Positions 25,050 to 34,736 of a stretch of 64,000 bases of DNA are shown one piece after another (position 1 is the first letter of the stretch; each line of letters starts with the position of its first letter). Source of the stretch: Salinimicrobium gaetbulicola (GTDB lineage: Bacteria; Bacteroidota; Bacteroidia; Flavobacteriales; Flavobacteriaceae); assembly GCF_042676025.1 (NCBI RefSeq), contig NZ_JBHTJP010000032.1:1240001-1304000 (forward strand), in the 5' to 3' direction. The position numbers and the translations under genes are program-made. The notes beneath the pieces were generated by a model that was given only the letters and a program-made list of their open reading frames with translations, searched no databases and was not told where the DNA came from.

Positions 25050-25385
25050 TTAATAAATGATATTATTGAGTATTCTTTCCAGGTTTCGCTCCAGGGGTTT
25101 GAACTTCTCGTCGGCAAAGAAGATCTCCTGCATCTCTTTTTGAAGCGCGGTCAATTCGCGGTGTGAAAAATGGTGTTTCGAAACACTCTCCCTGATCTTT
25201 TCCAGGGCCAGGTCTTCATTATCTTCAGAAAATTCATCGTAGATCTTCTCAAAATCCTGTGGCTTCACTTTAGATTTTATGAGGTTTACCTCTTCCTCGC
25301 TTTCCACTCTGTCTGCATTCGCACACAATAAAAGGATGTAGATCTTTAATTCATTTTTAGACCAGTGAGCTTTACCGTTTTTCAT
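25050..25385 (-). CDS. TerB-like protein, 111 aa
   Basis: Helical protein resembling the TerB tellurite-resistance fold: KIYILLLCANADRVESEEEVNLIKSKV holds the usual acidic metal-binding helix pair, followed by further short helices. No other ter genes are nearby. Family function is poorly known. Divergent from the TrmH gene. Confidence 0.65.
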   Translation of the reverse strand: MKNGKAHWSKNELKIYILLLCANADRVESEEEVNLIKSKVKPQDFEKIYDEFSEDNEDLALEKIRESVSKHHFSHRELTALQKEMQEIFFADEKFKPLERNLERILNNIIY

Positions 25386-25588
25386 AGCGCCTTATTTTAA
25401 ATATAGTATATCGTTAATCTCCGGAGCCTTTACACCGCAGGGATAATGCAAAAAAATAGGGGGATGTTTTTAAATACCGCAGAAACAGCCTTCAATTTAC
25501 TCATTTTTAAGGATTTAAACCAATACTTATTTTTAGATCTGCGATTTTCTCTTCGGAAGGATCGCGCAAGAAAAGAGTCAAAATTTCC

Positions 25589-25596
25589 TATTTTTG
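25589..25596 (+). promoter_or_regulatory. -7 box (TATTTTTG) of the trmH-family gene
   Basis: TATTTTTG matches TAnnTTTG and ends 5 nt before the ATG at 25602; no clear -33 TTG at the right distance. Suggests a leaderless transcript. Confidence 0.4.
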
Positions 25597-25601
25597 CGCC
25601 T

Positions 25602-26141
25602 ATGGAAAACCGCAAACTCAAGAACAGCGAGCTGGAGCGCAAAAGCCCTGACGAATTCAAGGAAGCCAAAAAGACTCCTGTAATTGTCATTTTAGACAAT
25701 GTACGCAGCCTGAATAATATTGGCTCCATCTTTCGCACAGCCGATGCGTTTTTACTCGAAAAAATATACCTCTGCGGAATCACCGCTACCCCGCCACATA
25801 AGGACATTCAAAAAACGGCCCTGGGTGCTACCGAAACCGTGGCCTGGGAATATGTTGAAGACTCGCTTAGCCTGGTTGAAGAACTGAAACAGGAAGACAT
25901 CCGGGTCTTTTCCGTAGAACAAGCCGAAAATGCCACGATGCTGAATGACTTCCTACCCGAAAAAGGCAAAAAATACGCCCTTGTCTTTGGGAATGAGGTA
26001 AAAGGGGTGCAACAAAAGGTAGTATCTGCAAGCGACGGCGTCATTGAGATCCCGCAGCTGGGCAGCAAGCATTCTCTCAATATCTCGGTAAGCGCAGGCG
26101 TGGTGCTGTGGGATGTTTTTTCAAAATTGCAGTATTCTTAA
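25602..26141 (+). CDS. TrmH family (SPOUT) RNA methyltransferase, 179 aa
   Basis: Start taken at the ATG giving MENRKLKNSE; the frame is open 52 codons upstream but that stretch contains the promoter and reads unlike the family. SPOUT motifs: VILDNVRSLNNIGSIFRTADAF (motif 1 with Asn and Arg), ALVFGNEVKGVQ (motif 2), IEIPQLGSKHSLNISVSAGVVLWDVF (motif 3, the knotted SAM site). It 2'-O-methylates tRNA or rRNA; the exact target cannot be told. Converges on the HPPK-dNK gene. Confidence 0.9.
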   Translation: MENRKLKNSELERKSPDEFKEAKKTPVIVILDNVRSLNNIGSIFRTADAFLLEKIYLCGITATPPHKDIQKTALGATETVAWEYVEDSLSLVEELKQEDIRVFSVEQAENATMLNDFLPEKGKKYALVFGNEVKGVQQKVVSASDGVIEIPQLGSKHSLNISVSAGVVLWDVFSKLQYS

Positions 26142-26153
26142 AAAGCAAAGCCT

Positions 26154-26174
26154 TTCAAAAATGCCATTTTTGAA
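26154..26174. repeat. Perfect dyad between convergent genes
   Basis: TTCAAAAATG (26154-26163) and CATTTTTGAA (26165-26174) with 1-nt centre. It lies between the convergent trmH-like and HPPK-dNK genes and may form a weak bidirectional terminator. Confidence 0.45.
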
Positions 26175-26183
26175 CAGGAACTT

Positions 26184-27305
26184 TTAGGAGATCTCCTGCA
26201 GGAGTTTCAGATAATCCTCGCGGTTACTTACAAAATCCAGTTCCGATATATCGATGATCTTAACATTGAGCCCGGGTTGCGACTTGATGAATGACAGGTA
26301 ACTTTTATTGATGTTCGCCAGGTAATCATGCTGTATGTTCTGTTCATAATCGCGGCCTCTCTTTCGAATATTCTCCAGCAGCCGCTCGGTATTTTGATAG
26401 AGATACACATACAGATCTGGCTTTACCAGTTCCTTGTACATCAAGTGGAAAAGCTTTTGGTACAACTGGTATTCATCTTCATGCAAGGTGATCTTGGCAA
26501 AGATCAGCGACTTGAACACATCGTAATCTGAGATCACAAAATCCTTGAAAAGGTCATACTGCGCCAGGTCATCTGAAAGTTGCTGATAACGATCTGCCAG
26601 AAATGACATTTCCAGCGAAAAAGCATAGCGCTGCTGATCTTCGTAAAACTTTGGAAGGAAAGGGTTGTCCTTGAAGCGCTCCAGTATCAATTTCGCGTTG
26701 AAATCCTGGGATACCATGGTTGAAAAACTGGTCTTCCCTGCGCCGATGTTTCCTTCTACCGCGATATAATTATACTTGGAAAAGGAGAAAGAAACCGGCT
26801 TTTTAAGATCTTCTGAAATTCGGTTTACTTCAGAACTATCGGGAGTTTCCAACAACAATTCTTTGATCTTCTTTTTCCTTTCCGGATGTTTTACTTCCGC
26901 CGCGATATCGGCAAGAGGTAACAGGACAAATTTCCTGTTGAGCATCTCCGGATGCGGCACCTGTAACACTTCCGAAGAAATTAGTTCCTCCTCAAAAAGG
27001 ATGATATCGAGGTCAAGGGTCCTATCCTGGTAACCGGCGTCCAATTTTCTTTCACGCCCCAATGATGTTTCGATCTTCAGTAATTTATCAAGGATCACCT
27101 CGGGTTCAAAGCGGCTGCTTACCTCGATGCAGGCATTGAGAAAGGCGCTCCCTTCAAAACCCCAGGCCGGAGTCTCATAAACTGATGATACTTTGATCAC
27201 TTCCCCCACCTGCCGCTGTATCTCATTTACAGCTTTTTGGAGAAAATCAAACCGGCTCCCCTTGTTGCTTCCAAGGGCGATATATACAGTTTTAGGAGAA
27301 TTCAA
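26184..27305 (-). CDS. folK: Bifunctional HPPK (FolK) / deoxynucleoside kinase
   Basis: 373 aa fusion. Residues 1-~160: 6-hydroxymethyl-7,8-dihydropterin pyrophosphokinase with YIALGSNKGSR and the signature RTLDLDIIL (95-103); it makes the pyrophosphorylated pterin for folate synthesis. Residues ~175-373: deoxynucleoside kinase with P-loop GNIGAGKT (185-192), ERF after the first strand, and DRYQQ; it salvages deoxynucleosides to dNMPs. This fusion is common in Bacteroidota (family knowledge). Both domains appear complete. Confidence 0.93.
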   Translation of the reverse strand: MNSPKTVYIALGSNKGSRFDFLQKAVNEIQRQVGEVIKVSSVYETPAWGFEGSAFLNACIEVSSRFEPEVILDKLLKIETSLGRERKLDAGYQDRTLDLDIILFEEELISSEVLQVPHPEMLNRKFVLLPLADIAAEVKHPERKKKIKELLLETPDSSEVNRISEDLKKPVSFSFSKYNYIAVEGNIGAGKTSFSTMVSQDFNAKLILERFKDNPFLPKFYEDQQRYAFSLEMSFLADRYQQLSDDLAQYDLFKDFVISDYDVFKSLIFAKITLHEDEYQLYQKLFHLMYKELVKPDLYVYLYQNTERLLENIRKRGRDYEQNIQHDYLANINKSYLSFIKSQPGLNVKIIDISELDFVSNREDYLKLLQEIS

Positions 27306-27382
27306 GGGTTTTTAAGAAAAGTTTAGTAAGACTAAAGTCGTAAATTTCACAGCAAATTAAATAAAACAAAACCACATACTCT

Positions 27383-27390
27383 TAACTTTG
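27383..27390 (+). promoter_or_regulatory. -7 box (TAACTTTG) before the AsmA-like gene
   Basis: TAACTTTG fits TAnnTTTG and lies 76 nt upstream of the ATG at 27467. No good -33 element is seen. A small hairpin (GAGGT/ACCTC, 27415-27430) lies in the leader. Confidence 0.35.
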
Positions 27391-27466
27391 ATAGAAAGAG
27401 TTTTTAACTAAATGGAGGTTTTAACACCTCATAATTTTCTTTTTGAATTCTCTTAAATGTTCTTTT

Positions 27467-30112
27467 ATGAAAAAAATATTGAAAATAGCTGCGATAACAC
27501 TGGGGGTAATTCTGGTACTTCTTTTCTTAACCCCTATCATATTTGAAAGCCAGCTAAAAGGTTTGGTTCAAAAGACCATGAATGACAACCTGAATGCCCG
27601 GGTTGCTTTTACCGACATTGACCTGAGCCTTTTCCGGAACTTCCCCAACGCGACGCTGGGCATTGACGACCTGAGCGTGATCAATGAGGCTCCTTTTGAA
27701 GGCGACACCCTTGCCTACAGCGAGGAGGTATTCCTGCAAATGTCACTTACAGAACTCTTCCGAAGCGGGGAAGCCATGAAAGTAGACGCTCTCACGCTTA
27801 ACAACACCCAACTGAACATCAAAGTGGACTCTTTAGGGAACAATAATTACGACATCGCCATCAAGGATGAGACCCCGGCCGATACCACCGGAGGCTTCAA
27901 GTTTGACATGAAGCATTACGAGATCAACGACTCGCGGGTCACTTATCACGACCAGGGGGCCGGAATAAAATTGATCGTAGAGGATCTTAACCATGAAGGG
28001 AATGGAGATCTTTCAGCTAAAACCTCGACATTAAGCACTTTTTCGACAGCCCTGGTAAGTCTAATGGTAGATGAAGTAAACTATCTAAACCGGAACAAGG
28101 TGCAACTCGACGCCGATTTTAAGATGGATCTCGAACAACAGCGCTACACTTTCCTGGAAAACGAAGCCCTGGTGAACCAGCTGCCACTCACCTTTGACGG
28201 TTATGTACAGGTAAATGAAGACAACAACGAGGTGGATATTTCCTTTAAGACCCCAACCTCCTCGTTCAAGAATTTCCTGGCGGTCATACCTGAAGAATAC
28301 TCCAAGAACATTGAAGAGGTGGAAACCAGCGGGGATTTTATCGTGAACGGTTTTATCCGCGGAATTGTAGACGAGACCTATATCCCTAAAATGGATATCA
28401 AGATAAGGTCTGATAATGCCTCTTTCAAGTACCCTGACCTTCCGAAGAAAGTGGAAGATATCACTATTGCCGCCGAAGTGAAGAACGAGACCGGGCTGGC
28501 CGATGACACCTACGTAAATATCGACACGCTTAACTTCAGGATCGACCGGGACGCCTTCAGGGCGAATGCTCAACTAAGGGATCTCACTGAAAACATGCTC
28601 GTGAACATGGCGGTGAACGGGACCATAAATCTCGCTAATTTAAAGCAAGCCTATCCGCTGGAACTGGAACAGGACCTCAACGGAATGCTGACGGCCAATA
28701 TGAGAGCCAGCTTTGATATGGAATCTATCGAGAAGGAACAATATCAAAACGTGAACAGCAACGGGACTGCGAGTATCACGAACTTTAAGTACGCCTCGCC
28801 GGAATTTCCGAATGAGATAGCGATCGCACAGGCTAATATGAAATTCAATTCCGGGAATGTGACCCTGGAAAATTTCAAGGCTACTTCGGGAAAAACCGAT
28901 ATTACCGTGAACGGAAACATTCAAAACCTGGCGGGTTACCTGTTCACCGATCAAAAACTAAAAGGTACGTTCAATGCCAGTTCCAACACTTTTTCAGTGA
29001 ACGATTTCATGATGAAGAAATCAAAATTAGAGCCGGAAAAAACTACCGCCAAAAAGACGACTGCAGCCACTGAAGAAGCGATCAAGATCCCGTCTTTTTT
29101 AGATGTGGCGCTGAATTTCACGGCAGATAAGGTCTTATATGACAACTTAACCCTCACCAATGCTAAAGGAAAACTGAGCATCGACAATGAGACTGCCACC
29201 CTAAGCGGAGTAACGGCTAACCTATTCAATGGGAATATCGCTTTGAACGGGAATGTTTCTACCGGCCAGACGGTGCCAACCTTCGGGATGAAGCTTGACC
29301 TTAATTCCATAGATATCGCCAGCGCGTTCAGGGATATGGATCTGCTGAGAAATCTGGCTCCCATTGCCGAAGCCTTAACCGGAGACCTCACTACAAACAT
29401 TGACCTTCGCGGAAGTCTAAATGACGATCTCACTCCTAAACTACAAACCCTTGCGGGGAACGCCCTGGCCGAAATTTTAGGCGCCAAAGTCAATCCGGCC
29501 CAAACGCCTTTATTATCAAAACTGGATCAAACCCTGAATTTCATAAACCTGAACGATCTGAATTTAAAAGACCTGAAAACCGTGCTTACTTTTAATAACG
29601 GACAGGTGAAAGTCCAGCCCTTTGATTTCAACATAAAAGGCATCAAAGCAAGCGCTTCGGGAACTCATAGTTTTGACAACAACATGAATTATACCCTGGC
29701 CCTGGCCGTGCCCGCAAAATATTTAGGTAATGAACTGGGAGGCACTTTATCAAAACTTAACGCCACCGCGCAGGATTCCATGACCATAGCCTTACCCATC
29801 GGTCTTAGCGGTACTTTTTCCAATCCTAAGATCAACCTGAACATGGAACAAGCGGTTAGTGATCTTACTCAAAAGATCATCGCCAGTCAGACCGCGAAAC
29901 TTCAGGAGAAAGGGAAAAATGTCCTCACAGATATTATTACCGGAAAAACAGGAAAAGACAGCACCGCAAAAGCTGGGGGAATCAAAATACCCATTCCCAC
30001 CAAAAAGGACAGCACTAAAACCGGGGATGATGTGGTAAAGGAGGCTGCCAAAAATATTCTCGGCGGACTTCTAGGCGGTAAAAAGAAGCAAAAGGATACT
30101 ACAGAGCAATAA
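27467..30112 (+). CDS. AsmA-like envelope protein, 881 aa
   Basis: Start at the ATG giving MKKILKIAAITLGVILVLLFLTPIIF, an N-terminal membrane anchor; an in-frame ATG 8 codons upstream is less likely. The next segment (LNARVAFTDIDLSLFRNFPNATLGIDDLSV) is the conserved AsmA start. Long repetitive beta structure follows, with an AsmA C-terminal-type region near residues 600-800 and a Lys/Thr-rich tail. AsmA/TamB-like proteins span the periplasm and help move phospholipid to the outer membrane (family knowledge). Its stop lies 2 bp from that of the convergent DUF2797 gene. Confidence 0.88.
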   Translation: MKKILKIAAITLGVILVLLFLTPIIFESQLKGLVQKTMNDNLNARVAFTDIDLSLFRNFPNATLGIDDLSVINEAPFEGDTLAYSEEVFLQMSLTELFRSGEAMKVDALTLNNTQLNIKVDSLGNNNYDIAIKDETPADTTGGFKFDMKHYEINDSRVTYHDQGAGIKLIVEDLNHEGNGDLSAKTSTLSTFSTALVSLMVDEVNYLNRNKVQLDADFKMDLEQQRYTFLENEALVNQLPLTFDGYVQVNEDNNEVDISFKTPTSSFKNFLAVIPEEYSKNIEEVETSGDFIVNGFIRGIVDETYIPKMDIKIRSDNASFKYPDLPKKVEDITIAAEVKNETGLADDTYVNIDTLNFRIDRDAFRANAQLRDLTENMLVNMAVNGTINLANLKQAYPLELEQDLNGMLTANMRASFDMESIEKEQYQNVNSNGTASITNFKYASPEFPNEIAIAQANMKFNSGNVTLENFKATSGKTDITVNGNIQNLAGYLFTDQKLKGTFNASSNTFSVNDFMMKKSKLEPEKTTAKKTTAATEEAIKIPSFLDVALNFTADKVLYDNLTLTNAKGKLSIDNETATLSGVTANLFNGNIALNGNVSTGQTVPTFGMKLDLNSIDIASAFRDMDLLRNLAPIAEALTGDLTTNIDLRGSLNDDLTPKLQTLAGNALAEILGAKVNPAQTPLLSKLDQTLNFINLNDLNLKDLKTVLTFNNGQVKVQPFDFNIKGIKASASGTHSFDNNMNYTLALAVPAKYLGNELGGTLSKLNATAQDSMTIALPIGLSGTFSNPKINLNMEQAVSDLTQKIIASQTAKLQEKGKNVLTDIITGKTGKDSTAKAGGIKIPIPTKKDSTKTGDDVVKEAAKNILGGLLGGKKKQKDTTEQ

Positions 30113-30114
30113 GC

Positions 30115-30909
30115 TTACATAACATTTAGGCTTACCTCGTAGCCTTCGTGTTTTCGAACATTGAAGACCACGCCATCTTCAAAGATGAGATACTGACCTT
30201 TGATACCTTTTAAGACCCCTTCATAGAAAGGGGTTTTTTGCAGGTTCAGACTTTTACATTTTGCGGGATAGTTCACCACCGGAAATTTGATCTCCAGCTC
30301 CTTCGAGTTGGCCAGGTAGTAATCCTTCACTTCCTCCGGAAGATATTGTTTGAGATCTTCCCTGATCTGGGAAAGGTCCAGATCTTTCAGGTCATTGGTC
30401 AACATCCTTCTCCAGTTTGTTTTATCAGAAACATGATCTTTTAAAGCGACCTCGGCGATCCCTGCAAGATAGCGGTTTGGCACCTCCACGATCTCGATAG
30501 CCTCATGAGCACCCTGGTCGATCCATCTTGTAGGGATCTGGCTTTTTCGGGTAACCCCAACCTTTACGTTACTGGAATTTGCCAGGTACACGATATGAGG
30601 TTGCAACTGGGCTTTTTGTTCATAATCAAGATCGCGGTCTTCCTGGCCCAAGTGGGCTTTACTAAGTTCAGGACGCATGACCCAGTCTCCCATTTCAGGA
30701 AGTACCGTAAAACAGTTATAACAAACGCCGTTAGCAAAAACTTTTTTTTCGAGTCCGCAATTCAAACATTTATAGCGTAAAAAATTAATGCTAAGCTTTT
30801 TATTCAACACCTGATTGAGATTTAAGAAGTCCTGCTCAAAAAGCAGGTAGTATTGAACCGTGTCACTTAATTCAGTTTTCATCTTCGTTAGTACGCCTTC
30901 GTAAATCAT
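30115..30909 (-). CDS. DUF2797 protein, 264 aa
   Basis: Contains a zinc-ribbon-like cluster, CLNCGLEKKVFANGVCYNC, near residues 48-66, then a GIY-YIG-like segment (HIVYLANSSNVKVGVTRKSQIPTRW) where Tyr, Val and Arg positions echo the nuclease fold. The C-terminal part is beta-rich. Family function unknown; the likeness to GIY-YIG suggests a nucleic-acid role (inference). Convergent with the AsmA-like gene. Confidence 0.82.
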   Translation of the reverse strand: MIYEGVLTKMKTELSDTVQYYLLFEQDFLNLNQVLNKKLSINFLRYKCLNCGLEKKVFANGVCYNCFTVLPEMGDWVMRPELSKAHLGQEDRDLDYEQKAQLQPHIVYLANSSNVKVGVTRKSQIPTRWIDQGAHEAIEIVEVPNRYLAGIAEVALKDHVSDKTNWRRMLTNDLKDLDLSQIREDLKQYLPEEVKDYYLANSKELEIKFPVVNYPAKCKSLNLQKTPFYEGVLKGIKGQYLIFEDGVVFNVRKHEGYEVSLNVM

Positions 30910-31028
30910 AAATCAATCGTAAAATTTTATCTGATGCTAACTTTGCAAGCTGTCAGAATAGTTTTATTTTTAACCGGCCAATCAGGCAGGTCATGTATGT
31001 ATAAGAAGGCCTAAAGATATAAAGAAAA

Positions 31029-32543
31029 ATGCCAATTCCATTAGTTCATTCCGTTGCTTCCTGGTTCTTAAAGAAGCGTATTCACCAGATGGAATTTTTC
31101 ATCAAATACCCTCATGAGGTACAGTTTGAACTCTTAAAAGGCCTCCTTCAAAAAGCCAAAAATACCGAAGTCGGTAAAAAGTACGACTTCGCCTCCATGA
31201 CCACCTATGAAGATTTTGCCTCCCAGGTGCCCATGCAGCAATATGAGGATTTCGAACCCGATATTGAACGCAGCCGCAGGGGCGAAACAAATATCTTCTG
31301 GCCTACTCCCATCAAATGGTTTGCCAAGTCAAGCGGGACTACCAACGCGAAAAGTAAATTCATTCCCGTTAGCGAGGAATCGCTGGAAAAATGCCATTAC
31401 GGAGCAGGGAAAGACATGCTGTGCATGTACCTCAATAACAATCCCGACTCCCAGCTTTTCAGCGGAAAAAGCCTGAGACTGGGAGGAAGCAAAGAATTAT
31501 ACCGCAGTAATGGCACCCAGTTCGGTGACCTTTCGGCGATCCTGATCGACAATATGCCTTTTTGGGCAGAATTCAGCAGTACGCCCAGCAACCAGGTGTC
31601 ACTTATGAGCAACTGGGAGCAAAAAATGCCGGCTATCGTAGCGGAAACCATTCAGGAAGATGTTACCAGCCTTGCCGGGGTCCCTTCATGGATGCTGGTA
31701 CTTTTAAACAATGTACTGGAGGATTCCGGAAAGGAAAACCTGTTCGAGATCTGGCCTAATCTGGAAGTATATTTTCACGGGGGAGTCAATTTTTCACCTT
31801 ATGTAGACCAGTACGAAAAGATCCTGCCCTCGCCGGACTTTAAATATTATGAGACCTATAATGCTTCGGAAGGTTTCTTCGCCATCCAGGATAGAAATGA
31901 CTCTAAAGAGCTCTTATTAATGCTTGATTATGGGGTTTTCTATGAATTCATTCCGATGGATACTTATGGTACTCCACAGGAAAAGGTGATCCCGTTATCG
32001 CAGGTTGAAAAGGACAAAAATTACGCGGTGCTCATTACTACCAATGCCGGACTGTGGCGCTATAAGATAGGGGATACCGTACGTTTTACTTCTTTGCACC
32101 CCTACCGAATTAAGATTACAGGCCGCACCAAACATCATATCAATGTTTTCGGGGAAGAACTCATCATTGAAAACGCCGAAAAAGCCCTTCGGGAAACTTC
32201 CAGGCTTACCGGATGTGAGATCGTTGATTACACAGCCGCACCTGTATTCATGCAGGGCAAGGAAAAAGGCGCGCACGAGTGGATCATTGAATTCAAAACC
32301 CCTCCAAAGGATTTCGATCTTTTTGTAAAGACTTTTGACAAACACCTTCAGGAGATCAACAGTGATTACGAGGCCAAACGTCATAATAATATGACCCTTG
32401 ATCCGCCGAAGATCCACCAGGCACGTGAGAAACTTTTCTATGACTGGCTTAAGAAAAGAGATAAACTGGGCGGACAACATAAAATTCCGAGGTTATCCAA
32501 CCAACGGAATTACCTGGAAGAATTACTGGAAATGAACTATTAA
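31029..32543 (+). CDS. GH3 family (acyl-acid amido synthetase-like) protein, 504 aa
   Basis: Full-length GH3-family protein of the ANL adenylating fold: an ATP-binding Ser/Thr-rich loop KSSGTTNAKSKFIP near residue 100, YNASEGFFAIQD near 280 and a C-terminal KITGRTKHHINVFGEELI hinge. Plant GH3 enzymes conjugate amino acids to acyl acids; bacterial homologues are of unknown substrate. A TAACTTTG box lies at 30938. Ends at a shared terminator facing hemL. Confidence 0.88.
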   Translation: MPIPLVHSVASWFLKKRIHQMEFFIKYPHEVQFELLKGLLQKAKNTEVGKKYDFASMTTYEDFASQVPMQQYEDFEPDIERSRRGETNIFWPTPIKWFAKSSGTTNAKSKFIPVSEESLEKCHYGAGKDMLCMYLNNNPDSQLFSGKSLRLGGSKELYRSNGTQFGDLSAILIDNMPFWAEFSSTPSNQVSLMSNWEQKMPAIVAETIQEDVTSLAGVPSWMLVLLNNVLEDSGKENLFEIWPNLEVYFHGGVNFSPYVDQYEKILPSPDFKYYETYNASEGFFAIQDRNDSKELLLMLDYGVFYEFIPMDTYGTPQEKVIPLSQVEKDKNYAVLITTNAGLWRYKIGDTVRFTSLHPYRIKITGRTKHHINVFGEELIIENAEKALRETSRLTGCEIVDYTAAPVFMQGKEKGAHEWIIEFKTPPKDFDLFVKTFDKHLQEINSDYEAKRHNNMTLDPPKIHQAREKLFYDWLKKRDKLGGQHKIPRLSNQRNYLEELLEMNY

Positions 32544-32579
32544 AAAAGGCTTCAAAGGTTTTAACCCCTGAAGCCTTTT
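32544..32579. terminator. Bidirectional terminator between GH3 and hemL
   Basis: Arms AAAAGGCTTCA (32544-32554) and TGAAGCCTTTT (32569-32579), A/T-rich on both sides, between convergent genes. Confidence 0.8.
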
Positions 32580-32598
32580 CAGTTTAAATACTATTCGA

Positions 32599-33885
32599 TT
32601 AAAACGTCTTACTAACCTTTTCTATAGCAGCAATTGTCGCATCCAGATCTTCGTAGGTCAATGCATCTGTAAGGAACCAGGTCTCAAACGCGCTTGGCGC
32701 GATATAGATCCCGTTCTCAAGCAATCCATGGAAGAACTTTTTGAAAGTGTCATTGTTTCCTTTGGCCGCTGAAGTGAAATCCACTACCACTTCTTCAGCA
32801 AAGTGAACTGAGATCATAGAGCCTTTTCGGTTAATGGTATGGGTCACTTTATTCTCTGTTAATACCTTACTGATCCCTTTATGGAGGTATTCGGTTTTTT
32901 CAGCTAAACTGGTATATATCTCAGGAGAGTTATTCAGTTCGGTAAGCATGGCTAAACCTGCTGCCATCGCAAGAGGGTTACCACTTAAAGTTCCCGCCTG
33001 GTAAACAGGTCCGTTAGGAGCAAGATGATCCATGATCTCCTGTCTCGCCGCGAAAGCTCCTACCGGAAGTCCGCCGCCAATCACCTTTCCGAAGCAAACA
33101 ATATCAGCGTCCACTCCTGTCAATTCCTGGGCCCCACCTCTTGCAAGACGGAATCCGGTCATTACCTCATCAAAGATCAGCAGCACACCGTATTCATCAC
33201 ACATTTCCCGAAGGCCTTCCAAAAAGCCTTCTTTTGGAGGGATACATCCCATGTTTCCGGCAATGGGTTCCAGAATGATACAGGCGATCTCTTCTTTATT
33301 CGCTTCCAAAAGATCTTTTACACTATCAAGGTCATTATAGACCGCCAGTAAAGTATCTTTCGCGGTACCTTCGGTGACCCCCGGACTATTGGGAGTTCCA
33401 AAAGTTATGGCACCACTCCCCGCCTGGATAAGGAAGGAATCACTGTGACCGTGATAGCAGCCGGCGAACTTGATGATCTTTTCGCGATTCTTGAAACCCC
33501 TGGCCAAACGCACCGCGCTCATACAAGCTTCAGTTCCCGAATTCACGAACCTGATCTGGTCAATATTAGGAACCATGGACACCGCAAGTTCCGCGATAGT
33601 GGTTTCAATTTCAGTCGGGGTTCCAAAAGAGGTTCCTTTTATAGCTTTTTCAACCACCGCGTTTACAACTGGTTCAAAAGCATGCCCCAGGATAAGCGGA
33701 CCCCATGAATTTATATAGTCAATATATTTATTCCCGTCCTCATCATACATATAGGCGCCCTTTGCTTCTTTAATGAACAAAGGCTCACCTCCAACTGCAT
33801 TAAATGCTCTTACCGGAGAATTAACCCCTCCCGGAATCACTTTTTTGGCAGCAGCAAATAACTCGCTGCTTCTCTTATAAATCAT
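32599..33885 (-). CDS. hemL: Glutamate-1-semialdehyde 2,1-aminomutase
   Basis: 428 aa from the ATG giving MIYKRSSELFAAAKKVIPGGVNSPVRAF, the normal HemL start; the frame extends 10 codons upstream. Class III aminotransferase fold with the PLP lysine in CFGKVIGGGLPVGAF (K267). It turns glutamate-1-semialdehyde into 5-aminolevulinate for haem synthesis. Last of three close genes (ACC deaminase-like, glucosaminidase, hemL), the gap being 16 bp. Confidence 0.96.
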   Translation of the reverse strand: MIYKRSSELFAAAKKVIPGGVNSPVRAFNAVGGEPLFIKEAKGAYMYDEDGNKYIDYINSWGPLILGHAFEPVVNAVVEKAIKGTSFGTPTEIETTIAELAVSMVPNIDQIRFVNSGTEACMSAVRLARGFKNREKIIKFAGCYHGHSDSFLIQAGSGAITFGTPNSPGVTEGTAKDTLLAVYNDLDSVKDLLEANKEEIACIILEPIAGNMGCIPPKEGFLEGLREMCDEYGVLLIFDEVMTGFRLARGGAQELTGVDADIVCFGKVIGGGLPVGAFAARQEIMDHLAPNGPVYQAGTLSGNPLAMAAGLAMLTELNNSPEIYTSLAEKTEYLHKGISKVLTENKVTHTINRKGSMISVHFAEEVVVDFTSAAKGNNDTFKKFFHGLLENGIYIAPSAFETWFLTDALTYEDLDATIAAIEKVSKTF

Positions 33886-33901
33886 AAAAATATCTTTTCT
33901 G

Positions 33902-34735
33902 TTATGGGGTAACATACAGGATCTGGCCGATCCCGATGGCGTTATCCCTCAAATTATTATACTTTTTTAACTGCTCTACGGTCAGATCATATCTCTTCGC
34001 GATAGAATACAAGGTATCACCCTGCTTCACCACATACCTTTCATTTGAATGGGCCTGATTTCTTTCGGCATAGGCTACCATATCTTTTCCTAAAACTTCC
34101 CCGTCATACTTGTAGAGTTGATACCTCTCAATAATACTGATCAGTTTATCAGGATACTTTCTGTCGGTCGCGTAACCTGCCGCCTTCAGACCTTTAGCCC
34201 AGCCTACGTAATCATCAATATCTAAATCGAAAAGTCCGGCATAGCGTTTTCTTTCCGTCAGGAAAAGAGAATGGTCTCTGTAAGAATATTTTGGATGGTT
34301 ATATTTCCTGAAGCATTCCTGCGGGCGGTCATCATCGTGATACACCCCGCCGCCACTCCAACCGTGACATTTGATCCCGAAGTGGTTATTGGCTTTTAAG
34401 GTAAGTTCACCCTCCCCGGCACCCGACTCCAGAATTCCCTGCGCCAGGGTAATACTTGCAGGTATCTTGTACAGTGCCATCTCTTCCTGCGCGATAGGGG
34501 CATACAATTTAATATAGGCCGCCACTTTATCCACATAGGTTTTTGGAGCCGGCGTTTCCACTACCTCAGGTTCTTCGGAAGGCACCCCGGTGATCTCTTC
34601 AACCACTATGCGGGTTTGATCTTCGATCCTTTGTTCTTTTTTAACCTCCTTCTTTCCGGCAACTTTCTTTTTGCTTCCGCAGGAAAAGGCGGAGAAGACT
34701 AATAAGAGCAATAAAATCTTAAAAGCATATTTCAT
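33902..34735 (-). CDS. Glucosaminidase (GH73-like) lipoprotein with LysM domain, 277 aa
   Basis: Start at MKYAFKILLLLLVFSAFSCGS, a lipoprotein signal; an ATG 4 codons upstream would overlap the previous gene. Residues ~75-225 are a Flg/GH73-type glucosaminidase with ITLAQGILESGAGEG holding the probable catalytic Glu, and NNHFGIKCHGW. A single LysM (YVVKQGDTLYSIAKRYDLTVEQLKKYNNL) at the C-terminus binds peptidoglycan. It trims the cell wall from the periplasmic side. In an operon with its upstream and downstream neighbours. Confidence 0.9.
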   Translation of the reverse strand: MKYAFKILLLLLVFSAFSCGSKKKVAGKKEVKKEQRIEDQTRIVVEEITGVPSEEPEVVETPAPKTYVDKVAAYIKLYAPIAQEEMALYKIPASITLAQGILESGAGEGELTLKANNHFGIKCHGWSGGGVYHDDDRPQECFRKYNHPKYSYRDHSLFLTERKRYAGLFDLDIDDYVGWAKGLKAAGYATDRKYPDKLISIIERYQLYKYDGEVLGKDMVAYAERNQAHSNERYVVKQGDTLYSIAKRYDLTVEQLKKYNNLRDNAIGIGQILYVTP

Positions 34736-34736
34736 A

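Noticed and set aside
29941..30112. Lys/Thr/Gly-rich end of the AsmA-like protein as a tandem repeat
   Set aside because: Low-complexity but without a regular unit at the DNA level.
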